Source: Akkermansiaceae bacterium
GTDB lineage: Bacteria > Verrucomicrobiota > Verrucomicrobiia > Verrucomicrobiales > Akkermansiaceae
Assembly (NCBI GenBank): GCA_903934285.1
Contig: CAIZNN010000099.1
Location: 1 to 36,310 of the forward strand
Direction: 5' to 3'
Length of the DNA: 36,310 bases
Both the position numbers and the translations under genes were made by a program. Below are positions 7,939 to 16,816 of the stretch, piece after piece. Every line of letters begins with the position of its first letter. Position 1 is the stretch's first letter. The notes under the pieces were generated by a model. That model had not been told where the DNA came from and did no database searches. It saw only the letters and a list, made by a program, of their open reading frames with translations.

Positions 7939-8607
7939 ATGAAAATCCCCCGGACTCTGCCTTGCCCGACCTCGCCAAACGCCGCGCCGCTCTGCGGCCA
8001 TCGGCAGTTCCGCTTGTGCCAAAGCAGCTTGTTGGCTGCACTCTGCAGTCTCCTTAGCTTCATCGGAGTTACGTGCGCTACCGGGATTGCCGCCGAGGCG
8101 CCAGCGCCCCGACCTGGCGCGGATCGCGCCCCAATCGAGGACCAGATCAAGAAAACGCTTTTTGAAAACACGACCGTGAAGGCTGCTGAGATTCAGGATC
8201 TTGGCATCGCCACCTGCCTGTCGGCGCGAGTATACAAGATTGAAATCACCATGGGCAAAAACCAGCAACGGGGAGCCACCAACACCATTTACGCGGTGAC
8301 GGCGAAGAACCTTTTGGAGATTGACAAACCGTCAACCAACGCCGACATGCCGGAATTGCTGGCGTTGGTCAAACCATCATTCAAGCTCAGCGACGAGACC
8401 GCCGGATTGACCATGTTGTCTGCTTTCAAGGCCATGTACCCGCCCATGGGCATGAACGAAACCACGCCGCGCGTGATCCATAAGGGGAAAACCTGGAGCT
8501 TTATCCTCGGCAAGTTTTTCGAGAATTTTTCCGGCTTTGTCGTCCAGACCGACGCCACCGGCAAAATCGTCAAAATCGCCTACGTTCTCGGAATTAAGGA
8601 GCAATAG
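7939..8607 (+). CDS. Secreted protein of unknown function
   Basis: 222 residues from ATG 7939; the frame is open from 7810 but overlaps the KH gene, and the hydrophobic stretch fits this later start. After a basic, Cys-rich leader, SSLLAALCSLLSFIGVTCATGIAAEA makes a signal peptide or anchor. The mature chain is mixed alpha/beta, with ITMGKNQQRGATNTIYAVTAKNLLEI, then KTWSFILGKFFENFSGFVVQTDATGKIVKIAYVLGI at the end. The C-terminal strand pairs look like a small beta-rich domain. I recognise no family. It may be exported and is probably independent of the downstream regulator gene. Confidence 0.65.
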   Translation: MKIPRTLPCPTSPNAAPLCGHRQFRLCQSSLLAALCSLLSFIGVTCATGIAAEAPAPRPGADRAPIEDQIKKTLFENTTVKAAEIQDLGIATCLSARVYKIEITMGKNQQRGATNTIYAVTAKNLLEIDKPSTNADMPELLALVKPSFKLSDETAGLTMLSAFKAMYPPMGMNETTPRVIHKGKTWSFILGKFFENFSGFVVQTDATGKIVKIAYVLGIKEQ

Positions 8608-8754
8608 CGCCACGGGTGCCGCACCGCGCCGGCAGCCTGTGATTGCGCGGGCCGGGTGTTCGCCTTCCCGTCGATTTATCCTAACTCAGCTTGCCATCGA
8701 CGGCGAAATGGAGCAAATCCATCTCTGCCGCATCCATGCTCCAGCTTGCACGCA

Positions 8755-10116
8755 ATGCCAGCCACCAAAGTCCTACCAAACCTCTTGATCGTCGATGATG
8801 ACGAATCGCTGCGCAACTTGCTGCTCATGGCGGCAAGGGGGCGGGGGTGGCATCCGGTGGCGGCCGCTTCCAGCACCGCTGCGTACCGCTGTCTCAAGCC
8901 CGGCATCAAAGCCGTGGTGCTGGACCACGGGCTGCCAGACGGCGACGGCATCCAGGCACTCGGCCGCATGCGCGAGCTTCGCCCCGACGTGCCGGTGATC
9001 ATGCTCACCGGGCTCAACGATGCGGAAACCGCAGTGCGGGCGCTGCGGGCGGGCGCGGACGACTACCTAACCAAACCGTTCGAATTGGAGCGCCTGTTCG
9101 GGGTGATTCGGGACGTCTGCCACTCGCGCCGCCAGAATTCCGGCGCGGAAGCGGCGGAGACCGGTGGCCTGCCCGCCAGCCGCGTTGAATTGTTGGAAGA
9201 GACCCGCAGCCCGGGCATGCGCGAGTTATTCCAGCGCATGCACAAGGCGGCCCAGCTCGATATCACCCTGCTGTTGACCGGCGAAAGCGGCACCGGCAAG
9301 ACCTTCATCGCACGTGAAATCCACCGCATGAGCCCGCGGGCCGCCGAGGCCTTCATTCCCGTGAGTTGTCCGGCATTGCCGCGCGAGTTGCTCGAGTCGG
9401 AGTTGTTCGGCCATGAGCGCGGCGCCTTCACCGGCGCCACGGCCACCCGGGAGGGCCGCTTCGAGCAGGCCACCAGGGGCACCATCTTGCTCGATGAAAT
9501 CGGCGACCTGCCCGGCGAACTCCAGCCCAAGCTGCTCACGGTGCTGCAAGACCAGCAGTTTTTCCGGGTTGGGGGCAACCGGATGCTGCGCACCGACGCG
9601 CGGATTGTGGCCGCCACCAATATCGACTTGCAGGCACGGGTGACGGCGGGCAGCTTCCGCGAGGATCTTTACTACCGGCTCAATGTGTTGGAGTTGCACC
9701 TGCCCGCGTTGCGCGAGCGCATCGAGGACCTGCCCGGGTTGGTGACGACAATCTTGGCCCGCATCGCGCGCAAACGCGGCAGGGACTCGTGGCCAGTCAC
9801 CGCCGCCGCCGTCGGGATGTTGGCAAGCCATCCCTGGCCCGGCAACATCCGCCAGCTCGAGAATGTGTTGGAGCGGGCGACCGCCTTCGCTGAAGCGGCG
9901 CAACTCGACGAGCGCGACATCGTCCCTCTGCTCGAAGGTCATTACCGCACGCCGGCACCAGACAACACCCCGGGCAGCTCACTCCAGGAAGTGGAACGCC
10001 AGGCGTTTCTTGCTGCCTACCAACGCAGCGGACGCAACAAGGCGCGCACCGCACGTGACCTCGGCATCGCGGAACGCACCGTCTACAATCTGCTGGCCCG
10101 CTATGACGCCAAATGA
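8755..10116 (+). CDS. Sigma-54-dependent response regulator (NtrC family)
   Basis: 453 residues from ATG 8755; an earlier start at 8656 would add a non-conserved leader. The receiver (~8-120) has the acidic pocket (LIVDDDES), phospho-acceptor Asp57 in VLDHGLPDGDG, and TKPF. The AAA+ domain (~150-375) carries Walker A GESGTGKT (from 176), GAFTGA (223-228), which contacts sigma-54, LLDEIGDLP as Walker B, and the arginine-bearing LYYRLNVLELHLPALRER. The end (KARTARDLGIAERTVYNLLARY) is a Fis-type helix-turn-helix. All parts for activating sigma-54 RNA polymerase are present. No cognate kinase is upstream. The repeat cluster and -24/-12 promoter that follow suggest it drives the downstream kinase operon. 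Confidence 0.95.
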   Translation: MPATKVLPNLLIVDDDESLRNLLLMAARGRGWHPVAAASSTAAYRCLKPGIKAVVLDHGLPDGDGIQALGRMRELRPDVPVIMLTGLNDAETAVRALRAGADDYLTKPFELERLFGVIRDVCHSRRQNSGAEAAETGGLPASRVELLEETRSPGMRELFQRMHKAAQLDITLLLTGESGTGKTFIAREIHRMSPRAAEAFIPVSCPALPRELLESELFGHERGAFTGATATREGRFEQATRGTILLDEIGDLPGELQPKLLTVLQDQQFFRVGGNRMLRTDARIVAATNIDLQARVTAGSFREDLYYRLNVLELHLPALRERIEDLPGLVTTILARIARKRGRDSWPVTAAAVGMLASHPWPGNIRQLENVLERATAFAEAAQLDERDIVPLLEGHYRTPAPDNTPGSSLQEVERQAFLAAYQRSGRNKARTARDLGIAERTVYNLLARYDAK

Positions 10117-10218
10117 CGCGCTTGTTAGCAAGCGCGGCCTGTCGGCACGTGTTGCCGCAACCCCCCTGCCCGTCGATGACGCACCCGGCATCCTGGAGCG
10201 CGCGCGGACATGGAATTC

Positions 10219-10268
10219 ATGCAAGATTTCATGCAAAGATTGCAGCATGCCTGCAATTTTTGCAGCAT
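10219..10268 (+). promoter_or_regulatory. TGCA-rich repeat cluster, likely activator-binding (UAS) region
   Basis: This 50-base stretch packs ATGCAAGATT (10219-10228), ATGCAAAGATT (10231-10241), the inverted repeat TTGCAG-N5-CTGCAA (10240-10256), and TTGCAGCAT twice (10240-10248 and 10260-10268). The two TTGCAGCAT copies sit 20 bases apart, close to two helical turns. It lies 75-125 bases before the -24/-12 promoter and is much more AT-rich than its surroundings. That is the usual place for NtrC-family enhancer sites. The binding protein is inferred to be the response regulator encoded just upstream. Confidence 0.6.
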
Positions 10269-10341
10269 CTCGCAGCCCAACCCGCCAGGGCACTACCCGC
10301 ACAATCCTTTTGATACAAGAACCTTTAGATTTTCCAAAATT

Positions 10342-10357
10342 TGGCATGGCGTTTGCG
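10342..10357 (+). promoter_or_regulatory. Sigma-54 (-24/-12) promoter
   Basis: TGGCA at 10342-10346 and TTGC at 10353-10356 match the core TGGCAC-N5-TTGC, with T in place of the last C of the -24 box. The conserved GG (10343-10344) and GC (10355-10356) are exactly 12 bases apart as the family demands. Transcription would start near 10368. This excludes the ATGs at 10346 and 10364 as starts for the next gene and favours GTG 10421. Confidence 0.75.
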
Positions 10358-10420
10358 GCGATTATGGGATCAGACCATAAGGTGGCCCCATTCCACCCTC
10401 GATCTCAATCCTCCGCTGCA

Positions 10421-11104
10421 GTGACTCATCCGTACCATCTTGTTGTTAAGGGGCCCCCTCCGAGGCCGCCTATCGCCCTTTATCTCTGCCTGCTATTGGC
10501 AGGCCTGCCCGCCACCGCAACCGCCGCGCCCGGTGACGCCGCGCCGCCTGACACCATCGAGCGCCCGCTCATCGCATCGTCCAGCGACGAACCGACCGTC
10601 GCTGACGCCGCCATTTTTGCTTGGGAGCTGCAACCCCTGCCGGGACCATCCAGCGGCAGCGGGGAGGATGGCGGCGACGCGCTAGCCCCACAATCGGCAA
10701 CTGCCGGAGGGGACGCCGCCCTGACCGGAGACGAACTCATCCACCGCATTATCAACGGTGGCGGCGACCCGCCCAGTGCGTTCTGGGACACCAACAAAGC
10801 TTGGGCCGGCCTCCTTCCCGCCCGTGCTGAAATCATGGACTGGAGCGGCATCAACCGCGGCGGATCGAAGGATGGCAAATCCGACGACACCCCCGCGGGT
10901 CCCGCCGCGGCGGCTGCCGGCAAACTGTCGGCAGCGGTGGTAGCGCTCGATCAGGCGCCGTCCCAGGGGTTTATCATTGCCTTTTTCTGTGTCGCGCTCG
11001 TCAGCGCCTTGGCTGCGCTGCTGGCATATTGCGCGGTGGTTTCTTGCGTGTCGACAACCCGTGGCAAGCTGCGCCCGGCCACGCCAAACTCTCCTGTGAA
11101 CTAG
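10421..11104 (+). CDS. Small exported protein with C-terminal membrane segment, first gene of the sigma-54 operon
   Basis: 227 residues if read from GTG 10421; the frame is open much further upstream, but the predicted transcript begins near 10368. Residues ~17-35 (IALYLCLLLAGLPATATAAP) look like a cleavable signal peptide. The middle is low-complexity and acidic, with Gly/Ala/Pro/Asp-rich stretches and one better-ordered patch (LTGDELIHRIINGGGDPPSAFWDTNKAWAG). A second hydrophobic segment near the C-terminus (FIIAFFCVALVSALAALLAY) is followed by a short basic tail. The predicted layout is a periplasmic domain held by a C-terminal helix. I recognise no family. Its place ahead of the receiver and kinase genes suggests a sensory or adaptor role. 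Confidence 0.6.
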   Translation: MTHPYHLVVKGPPPRPPIALYLCLLLAGLPATATAAPGDAAPPDTIERPLIASSSDEPTVADAAIFAWELQPLPGPSSGSGEDGGDALAPQSATAGGDAALTGDELIHRIINGGGDPPSAFWDTNKAWAGLLPARAEIMDWSGINRGGSKDGKSDDTPAGPAAAAAGKLSAAVVALDQAPSQGFIIAFFCVALVSALAALLAYCAVVSCVSTTRGKLRPATPNSPVN

Positions 11105-11138
11105 CAATGGGCCTTGAGGCGAACCCGAACGAACAACC

Positions 11139-11705
11139 ATGAAAATCTTGATTGCCGAGGACGACAATGTCTCCCGCACGATTCTGGCGAGCGTGTTGGC
11201 AAAGGGCGGGCACGAAGTGGTGAAAGCCATCAACGGCACCGAGGCGTGGCAGGTGCTGCAACGGCCTAACCCACCCCGCTTGGCGATCCTCGATTGGATG
11301 ATGCCGGAAATGGACGGCCTTGAGGTCCTGCGACTGGTGCGCAGCCTGCCAACCATCTGTCCGCCATACATCGTCATGCTCACGGCCCGCGATGGGAATG
11401 CCGACATTGTCGCCGGTCTCAATGCCGGGGCCAATGATTACTTGACCAAGCCGTTTGAGCCGAACGAACTGCTCGCCCGCGTCGAGGTCGGCCAGCGTAT
11501 CGTCGAAATGCAGTTGCTGCACAGCCGGCGGCTGGAAAGAGCCCAGATCTTCCGCGTCGATACCGGCCGGCGCCTACACGAGTTGCACGACGAGCTGGCC
11601 GCCAAGGAGGCGCAATTGCGCCGCGCCCAGGCGGCGCTGCTTGACTTGGAGGCGCGCCCACAACGGCCCCAGGAATGCTGCAAGCTTTGTGGCTCCACGG
11701 CATGA
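11139..11705 (+). CDS. Stand-alone response-regulator receiver with coiled-coil tail
   Basis: 188 residues. A full receiver (1-125) has the acidic pair in LIAEDDN, Asp52 in ILDWMMPEMDG, the conserved Thr in MLTA and Lys in TKPFEPNELLARV. The remaining ~60 residues are a charged helix (RRLHELHDELAAKEAQLRRAQAALLDLEA) with heptad-like spacing, then a short Cys-containing end (ECCKLCG). There is no output domain, so it probably works as a phosphoryl shuttle or a protein-binding switch between the kinases encoded next and other partners. It begins 34 bases after the previous gene and should share the sigma-54 transcript. Confidence 0.9.
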   Translation: MKILIAEDDNVSRTILASVLAKGGHEVVKAINGTEAWQVLQRPNPPRLAILDWMMPEMDGLEVLRLVRSLPTICPPYIVMLTARDGNADIVAGLNAGANDYLTKPFEPNELLARVEVGQRIVEMQLLHSRRLERAQIFRVDTGRRLHELHDELAAKEAQLRRAQAALLDLEARPQRPQECCKLCGSTA

Positions 11706-11769
11706 TGGAGCAGGGCCCCGGCGGCGGTGACAGGACAAGCCAGGGCGGAAAAAATTGATATTGCGCGGC

Positions 11770-11779
11770 GGGGGGGGGG
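11770..11779. repeat. Run of ten G in the gap before the first hybrid kinase
   Basis: A homopolymer of ten G lies about 55 bases before the kinase start, in a 128-base gap between two genes of one likely operon. Such tracts slip in replication, but here the run is outside any gene, so it could only alter leader spacing or structure. It could also be a sequencing weak point. Confidence 0.5.
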
Positions 11780-11833
11780 CAGTTACAAGTCGGGCCAAGC
11801 AGTTGCAGGCGGCAGCGCCAACGGTCTTTTCGT

Positions 11834-14800
11834 ATGTTGAAAAACGACAAATTGCGTCAACGCGCCGAAGCGTTGGCACGCGAGCAAGCCGCCGCCGATG
11901 CGGCGCCTCCTGCTGAAGGCATGTCGGCCGAGGCCGCCCGGCAGGCACGCCACGAGTTGCGGGTGTGCCGGATCCAACTGGAGTTGCAGCAGGCGGAATT
12001 GCGCCTGGCCCTGGAGCACACGGCGGTGTTGCAAGCGTCACTCACCTCCCCTGCTGCGGCCGGCCGTGATGGCCGCGCCCCGCGGCGCGCGGCGGCACGA
12101 GCCAGCGCCCCGGAGGCCCACAAGTTCCAAGCAGGGGTCATCGAGTCGCTGCTGGTGAGCATTCCCGACCTGATTTTCTACAAGGATATCGACGGCGTTT
12201 ATGTGGGTTGCAACCCGCCGTTCACTGAGTTTGTCGGCCGCCCGAAGGAGCAAATCATCGGCCGCACCGACTTTGACCTCTTCGATAAAAACGTCGCCGA
12301 ACAGTTCCGGGCCTACGACCAAAGCATGCTCGCATCGGGCCAATCCCGCCATAACGAGGAGGAAATCACCTATCCGGACGGACGCAAAATCCTCATCGAC
12401 ACCCTCAAGACGCCCTACTGGAGTCCGGACGGCGAACTCATCGGGGTGCTCGGCATTGGCCGCGACATCACTGCGCACATGCGCACCGAGGAGCAATTGC
12501 GCCGCACCACCGACCGGCTGTCGCTGGCAGTGCGCGCCGGGGGCGTGGGCATCTGGGTCTGGGACGTGGCCAACAACCGGCTGGAATGGGACGAGCAAAT
12601 GTTCCGGCTTTATGGCATCGGGCCGCAGCAGTTCGACGGGGTCTACGAGGCGTGGCAAGCGGGGTTGCACCCGGATGACCGGCAACGCTGCGACGCAGAA
12701 ATCCAGCTGGCGCTGCGCGGCGAAAAAGAATTCGACATCGAATTCCGCGTGCGCTGGCCCGACGGCTCCACCCACACCATCCGCGGCTTCGCCTCGGTGG
12801 AGCGCGATGGCGCCGGCCACCCGCTGCGCTTGATTGGCACCAACTGGGACATCACCGCCCAGAAATGCGCCGAGGAGACCCTGCGCGAGAGTGAGGCGAA
12901 TTTCCGCACGTTTTTTGAAACCGTGACCGACCTGATCCTGGTGAGCGCACCCGACGGCCGCGTCCTGTTTGCCAATAGCGCCGTCAGCCACATGTTGGGC
13001 TACTCCCCCGGTGAACTCCTCAACATGCATTTGCTCGATCTGCATCCGCCCGCCAAGCGGCAGGAAGCCGAAGCAATTTTCGGCGGGATGCGCCGTGGCG
13101 AGCGCGAAAGTTGCCCGTTGCCGCTGGCGCGCAAGGATGGCGGCTTGGTGCCGGTGGAGACCCGGGTGTGGCCTGGCAAGTGGAACGGTGTGGCTTGCAT
13201 CTTTGGCATCTGCAAAAACCTGACCGAGGAGCAGGAAGCCAAACAGCGCTTTGAGCGCCTGTTCCGCAGCAACCCCAGCTCAATCGCACTTAGTTGCCTC
13301 GAGGACCATCGCTTCCTGGACGTCAACGACGCCTTCGTGCAAACCCTCGGCTATGCCCGCGATGAAATCCTCGGCAAGTCCGGCACCGAACTCGGCTTGT
13401 TCACCCAACCCGCGCGCTATGCCGCAGCGCAGGCCGAAGTGATGAGCTGCCGCCGCCTGGCCGATTTCGATATGCAGATCCGCCACAAGGACGGCGCCAT
13501 TCTCGACGGCATCTTTTCCGGTGAGGTCATCCACAGCCAGGGACGGCAATACCTGCTGACCGTGATGGTCGACATCACCGAACGCAAACGCGCGGCAGCT
13601 GAACTGGCGCGCTTGTCTGCGATCCAGCACAAGCTGATGGATCTGGCCTCCCGCTTTGTCAATGTGCCAACGGAGCGGCAGGACGCCGCGATTGACGAGT
13701 CGCTGGCGGCCATGGGGCAGCTTATTCATGCCGACCGCGCCTATCTGTTCACCTACGACTTCGACGCCGGGATCATGTCCAACACCCACGAATGGTGCGG
13801 TCCGGAGATCAGTCCTGAAATCGACAACCTGCGCGCCGTGCCCAATGCGATGCTGCCGGGGTGGGTCGACGCGCACCGGCAGGGCAAGGCGGTGCATGTG
13901 CCCAGCGTTGCCGCGTTGCCGCCGGACGGGTTCTTGCGGCAGGTACTCCAAGAGCAGGGGATCCGCTCGTTGATCACGCTGCCGTTGCTGCAAGGGGATG
14001 CCTGCCTCGGCTTTGTCGGCTTCGACGCGGTGCGGGAAGAACGCGTGTGGTCTGAGGAAGAGTTGGCCCTGCTGCGGGTATTGGCCGAACTTTACGCCAA
14101 TTTCGAGGCCCGGCGGAAGGATGAAAGCCGTACCCGCGAACTGCAACGCCGACTGATCGAGGCGTGCGACTCGGCGCAGGCGGCGGTGCTGGCCAAGAGC
14201 TTGTTTCTGGCCAACATGTCGCATGAGATCCGCACCCCGCTCAATGCCGTCCTCGGCTATGCCCAAATCATGCAGCACGAGTGCGGCAAATGCGAGAATG
14301 GCAGGCGCCTCGGGTCGCTCATCCGCGGCGCCGAGCATTTGTTGGAGTTGCTAACCGATCTGTTGGAGCTGGTGCGCAGCGATGTGCGCGAAATCGCGCT
14401 GGCACCCTGCGACTTCGATTTCCATCAGATATTGGAGGATGTGCGCCTGATGTCCATGCGCCATCCCGGGACCCACGGGCTGACGCTGGAGGTGGCGCAT
14501 GCCGCGGACCTGCCGCGCTTCATCCATGGCGACTCCGGCAAGATCCGCCAGATCCTGGTCAACCTGGTCGGCAATGCCATCAAGTTCACCTCTGTGGGGG
14601 GCGTGCGGGTGGCCGCCTCACTGCTGCCGGGCCAAGAGCCGCACGACCTGTTGCTTGCGGTGGACGTTGCGGATACCGGCTGTGGCATCGCGCCAGACGA
14701 ATTGGAGCGCATCTTTGATTTGTTCGAGCAATCGCAACACGGGCATAAATACAGCAAGGGTGCCGGCTTGGGGCTGTGCTTGAGCCGGCGTTATGCGCAG

Positions 14801-15592
14801 GCACTCGGCGGTGATATCACCGTCACCAGCCGTCCCGGCGAAGGCAGTTGTTTCCGCCTCACCTTCAAGGCGCGGGCGGCTAGCGGCGGCGCCGCCGAGC
14901 AATTGCGCTGCGGCAGCGTGCTGCGCTTGGCAGCGGCGCAGGCGGCATGCCACGTGTTGCTGGTGGATGATGAGCCCGACAACCGCGACATGCTCACCGC
15001 CATGCTCACGGCGGTGGGTTTCACCGTCGAGGCGGTGGCTGATGCGGCACAAGCCCTGGACCGGTTGGGCCGGCTGGGCGGCACGGGTGGTATTGATCTG
15101 GTACTGATGGACAAACGCTTGCCGGAGATGGACGGGTACGAGGCGATTGGCCGCCTGCGCGCCCTGCCCGGCGGGCGCGAGGTGCCCGTGGTGGTGGTCA
15201 CCGCGTCGGGTGCCGCCGATGAAGAACACCTGGCCCGCGCCGCCGGGGCCGATGGCTATGTTTCCAAGCCTGTGCGCCGCGAGCAATTGCTCACCGAGAT
15301 CGGCAGCCTCACCCGGGTGCGTTACGAATATGAACCCCTGCCTCCCGTAACCTCAGAAGCAACGGATGCCACCCCACTTGATTCGATGGTTGCGGCGCGC
15401 TTGGAGCCAGAGCAATGCCGGATGCTGGGCGAAGCGCTGCGCCGCGGTGACATCCGGCGTTTGCGCGAGTTGATAGCAGCGCTTGACTCGGATCGCGCCG
15501 CGCTAGCCATCCGCATGCGCGCGCTGATTGATGTCTATGACTACGAGCAGTTACACCAGTTGCTCGAAGCAATGAAAGGAACTACCGTATGA
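11834..15592 (+). CDS. Hybrid sensor histidine kinase: four PAS, GAF, kinase, receiver
   Basis: 1252 residues with no membrane segment, so probably cytoplasmic. After a coiled-coil start (~1-70) come four PAS domains (about 102-220, 228-345, 350-468, 473-590), the latter part of the series closing with VDITERKR. A GAF domain follows (~595-755). HisKA has His797 in NMSHEIRTPLNAVLGYAQIM. The ATPase domain has the N box (NLVGNAIKF), DTGCGIAPDELERIFDLFEQ and GAGLGL. The receiver has Asp1045/1046, Asp1093 in LMDKRLPEMDG and a conserved Lys in SKPVRREQLL. A ~75-residue helical tail closes the chain and has no HPt-like His motif. It overlaps the next gene by ATGA. From the GAF on it is nearly the same as the kinase at 16817. 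Confidence 0.93.
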   Translation: MLKNDKLRQRAEALAREQAAADAAPPAEGMSAEAARQARHELRVCRIQLELQQAELRLALEHTAVLQASLTSPAAAGRDGRAPRRAAARASAPEAHKFQAGVIESLLVSIPDLIFYKDIDGVYVGCNPPFTEFVGRPKEQIIGRTDFDLFDKNVAEQFRAYDQSMLASGQSRHNEEEITYPDGRKILIDTLKTPYWSPDGELIGVLGIGRDITAHMRTEEQLRRTTDRLSLAVRAGGVGIWVWDVANNRLEWDEQMFRLYGIGPQQFDGVYEAWQAGLHPDDRQRCDAEIQLALRGEKEFDIEFRVRWPDGSTHTIRGFASVERDGAGHPLRLIGTNWDITAQKCAEETLRESEANFRTFFETVTDLILVSAPDGRVLFANSAVSHMLGYSPGELLNMHLLDLHPPAKRQEAEAIFGGMRRGERESCPLPLARKDGGLVPVETRVWPGKWNGVACIFGICKNLTEEQEAKQRFERLFRSNPSSIALSCLEDHRFLDVNDAFVQTLGYARDEILGKSGTELGLFTQPARYAAAQAEVMSCRRLADFDMQIRHKDGAILDGIFSGEVIHSQGRQYLLTVMVDITERKRAAAELARLSAIQHKLMDLASRFVNVPTERQDAAIDESLAAMGQLIHADRAYLFTYDFDAGIMSNTHEWCGPEISPEIDNLRAVPNAMLPGWVDAHRQGKAVHVPSVAALPPDGFLRQVLQEQGIRSLITLPLLQGDACLGFVGFDAVREERVWSEEELALLRVLAELYANFEARRKDESRTRELQRRLIEACDSAQAAVLAKSLFLANMSHEIRTPLNAVLGYAQIMQHECGKCENGRRLGSLIRGAEHLLELLTDLLELVRSDVREIALAPCDFDFHQILEDVRLMSMRHPGTHGLTLEVAHAADLPRFIHGDSGKIRQILVNLVGNAIKFTSVGGVRVAASLLPGQEPHDLLLAVDVADTGCGIAPDELERIFDLFEQSQHGHKYSKGAGLGLCLSRRYAQALGGDITVTSRPGEGSCFRLTFKARAASGGAAEQLRCGSVLRLAAAQAACHVLLVDDEPDNRDMLTAMLTAVGFTVEAVADAAQALDRLGRLGGTGGIDLVLMDKRLPEMDGYEAIGRLRALPGGREVPVVVVTASGAADEEHLARAAGADGYVSKPVRREQLLTEIGSLTRVRYEYEPLPPVTSEATDATPLDSMVAARLEPEQCRMLGEALRRGDIRRLRELIAALDSDRAALAIRMRALIDVYDYEQLHQLLEAMKGTTV
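15575..15580 (+). promoter_or_regulatory. Shine-Dalgarno for the first receiver-kinase gene
   Basis: AAAGGA lies inside the end of the hybrid kinase gene, 8 bases before the ATG at 15589. It supports re-initiation at the ATGA overlap. Confidence 0.7.
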
Positions 15593-16761
15593 AAATCGAT
15601 TCGAGACAAGCAACCATTCTCATTGTTGACGACGAGCCTGAAAACCTCAATGTGCTGGAGGCCTTGCTGACTCTGGTCGGGTACCGGGTGTCGGCCTTTC
15701 CGCGCGGTGAGATGGCACTGGTGGCGGCCAGCGAGGAATTGCCCGACCTGGTATTGTTGGATATCCGCATGCCCTGGATGGATGGCTATGAGGTTTGTCG
15801 CCGCTTCAAGGCGGATGCGCGCCTGCGGCAGATTCCAATCATCTTTCTGAGTGCTTTCTCAGACCATTCCGACAAGCTGCGAGCGTTCGAGGTGGGCGGG
15901 GTGGATTATGTGCTCAAACCCTTCGCTGAAGTCGAGGTGTTAGCCCGAGTCAACACCCACCTCAGGTTGAGCCGGCATCGATTGGATCTGGAGGAACTCG
16001 ACGCCCAGCGCGTGGAGGAATTGGCCGAGGCGCATCGCCGCCTGGAGGTCCGGGATGGCACCAAAAACCCGTGGTTCAGCGTGCTGTCGCACGAAATGCG
16101 TGCCCCGCTCAGCGGGCTGCTCGGCATTTCCGAACGGCTCTTTCTGGATTTGCCGGCTAAGTCCGCCCACCACAGCATGCGCGTCGAATATGACCGCTAC
16201 AGCAAACGCCTTGAGAAGCTCATCGATGACGCGCTGGCCTTGGCGCGCCTCGATGTGGAGGCGGCGGATTTGGCGCTGCGTCCGGTGCCCTTGGCGCAGG
16301 TGCTGCGCAATGCCCTGAGCGCGCTGGCGGGGCAAGCACCTGGCATCGACGTGCTCTCGGCGCTGGACGCGGTGGAGGAGGTCACGGTCATGGGAGAACC
16401 GGAGTTGCTGTTGCGCGCCTTCATCGACTTGCTGCTCACCGCCACCCGCTGTGTAGCGGCCGGCCAAGCCCTCAGCGTGACCACCCGCCTTACCGACGGC
16501 CGGGCCAAGGTGACGCTGCTCACCAGCGGGAAAACATTGTCGGCACAAGCCTTGGATACGTTTTTCGAGGTGGGCGGCCAACCCCTGCTGCTCCCTGACG
16601 ACAGCGGCGACTTGGGACTGGGCGCCGCCCTGGGCAGTCGCGTCATCCGCCTGGCCAAGGGATGGGTCTCGGTGCGCAACGGCGCGCAGCAGGGCCTGGT
16701 CATCGAAATTTCGCTGCCCGCAAACCCGCCCCACGCCTCGCCATCGAGGCGCTTGAACTAA
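15589..16761 (+). CDS. Receiver plus degenerate histidine kinase (likely pseudokinase)
   Basis: 390 residues. The receiver (~8-125) is intact: LIVDDEPENLNVL, Asp58 in LLDIRMPWMDGYEVCRRFK, and Lys in LKPFAEVEVLARV. A coiled linker leads to a HisKA-like helix with His168 in VLSHEMRAPLSGLLG. The ATPase half is broken at its key sites. Where the N box should read NLL.NA it reads DLLLTATRC. The DxGxG box is replaced by LLTSGKTL. The G2 glycines survive only loosely (GDLGLGAALGS). It can probably accept phosphate on the receiver, and perhaps on the His, but not bind ATP normally. It is coupled to the hybrid kinase before it by ATGA. Its sister at 20278 has all motifs. Confidence 0.88.
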   Translation: MKIDSRQATILIVDDEPENLNVLEALLTLVGYRVSAFPRGEMALVAASEELPDLVLLDIRMPWMDGYEVCRRFKADARLRQIPIIFLSAFSDHSDKLRAFEVGGVDYVLKPFAEVEVLARVNTHLRLSRHRLDLEELDAQRVEELAEAHRRLEVRDGTKNPWFSVLSHEMRAPLSGLLGISERLFLDLPAKSAHHSMRVEYDRYSKRLEKLIDDALALARLDVEAADLALRPVPLAQVLRNALSALAGQAPGIDVLSALDAVEEVTVMGEPELLLRAFIDLLLTATRCVAAGQALSVTTRLTDGRAKVTLLTSGKTLSAQALDTFFEVGGQPLLLPDDSGDLGLGAALGSRVIRLAKGWVSVRNGAQQGLVIEISLPANPPHASPSRRLN

Positions 16762-16816
16762 CTATTCCAGCGGTTCTTGTGCCGCGCCAAGCAGCCAATC
16801 TCCAGACTCATCGTTC

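Noticed and set aside
10346-10420. ATG starts at 10346 and 10364 for the exported protein
   Set aside because: They fall within or before the predicted transcription start of the sigma-54 promoter, and the added residues do not improve the signal peptide.
12957-15290. Long minus-strand frames under the hybrid kinase
   Set aside because: They mirror coding sequence of a clear kinase and recur in the duplicated kinase only because the DNA itself is duplicated.
15360-15592. C-terminal HPt domain in the hybrid kinases
   Set aside because: The tail is helical but has no conserved His-x-x-Lys-Gly motif in either copy.
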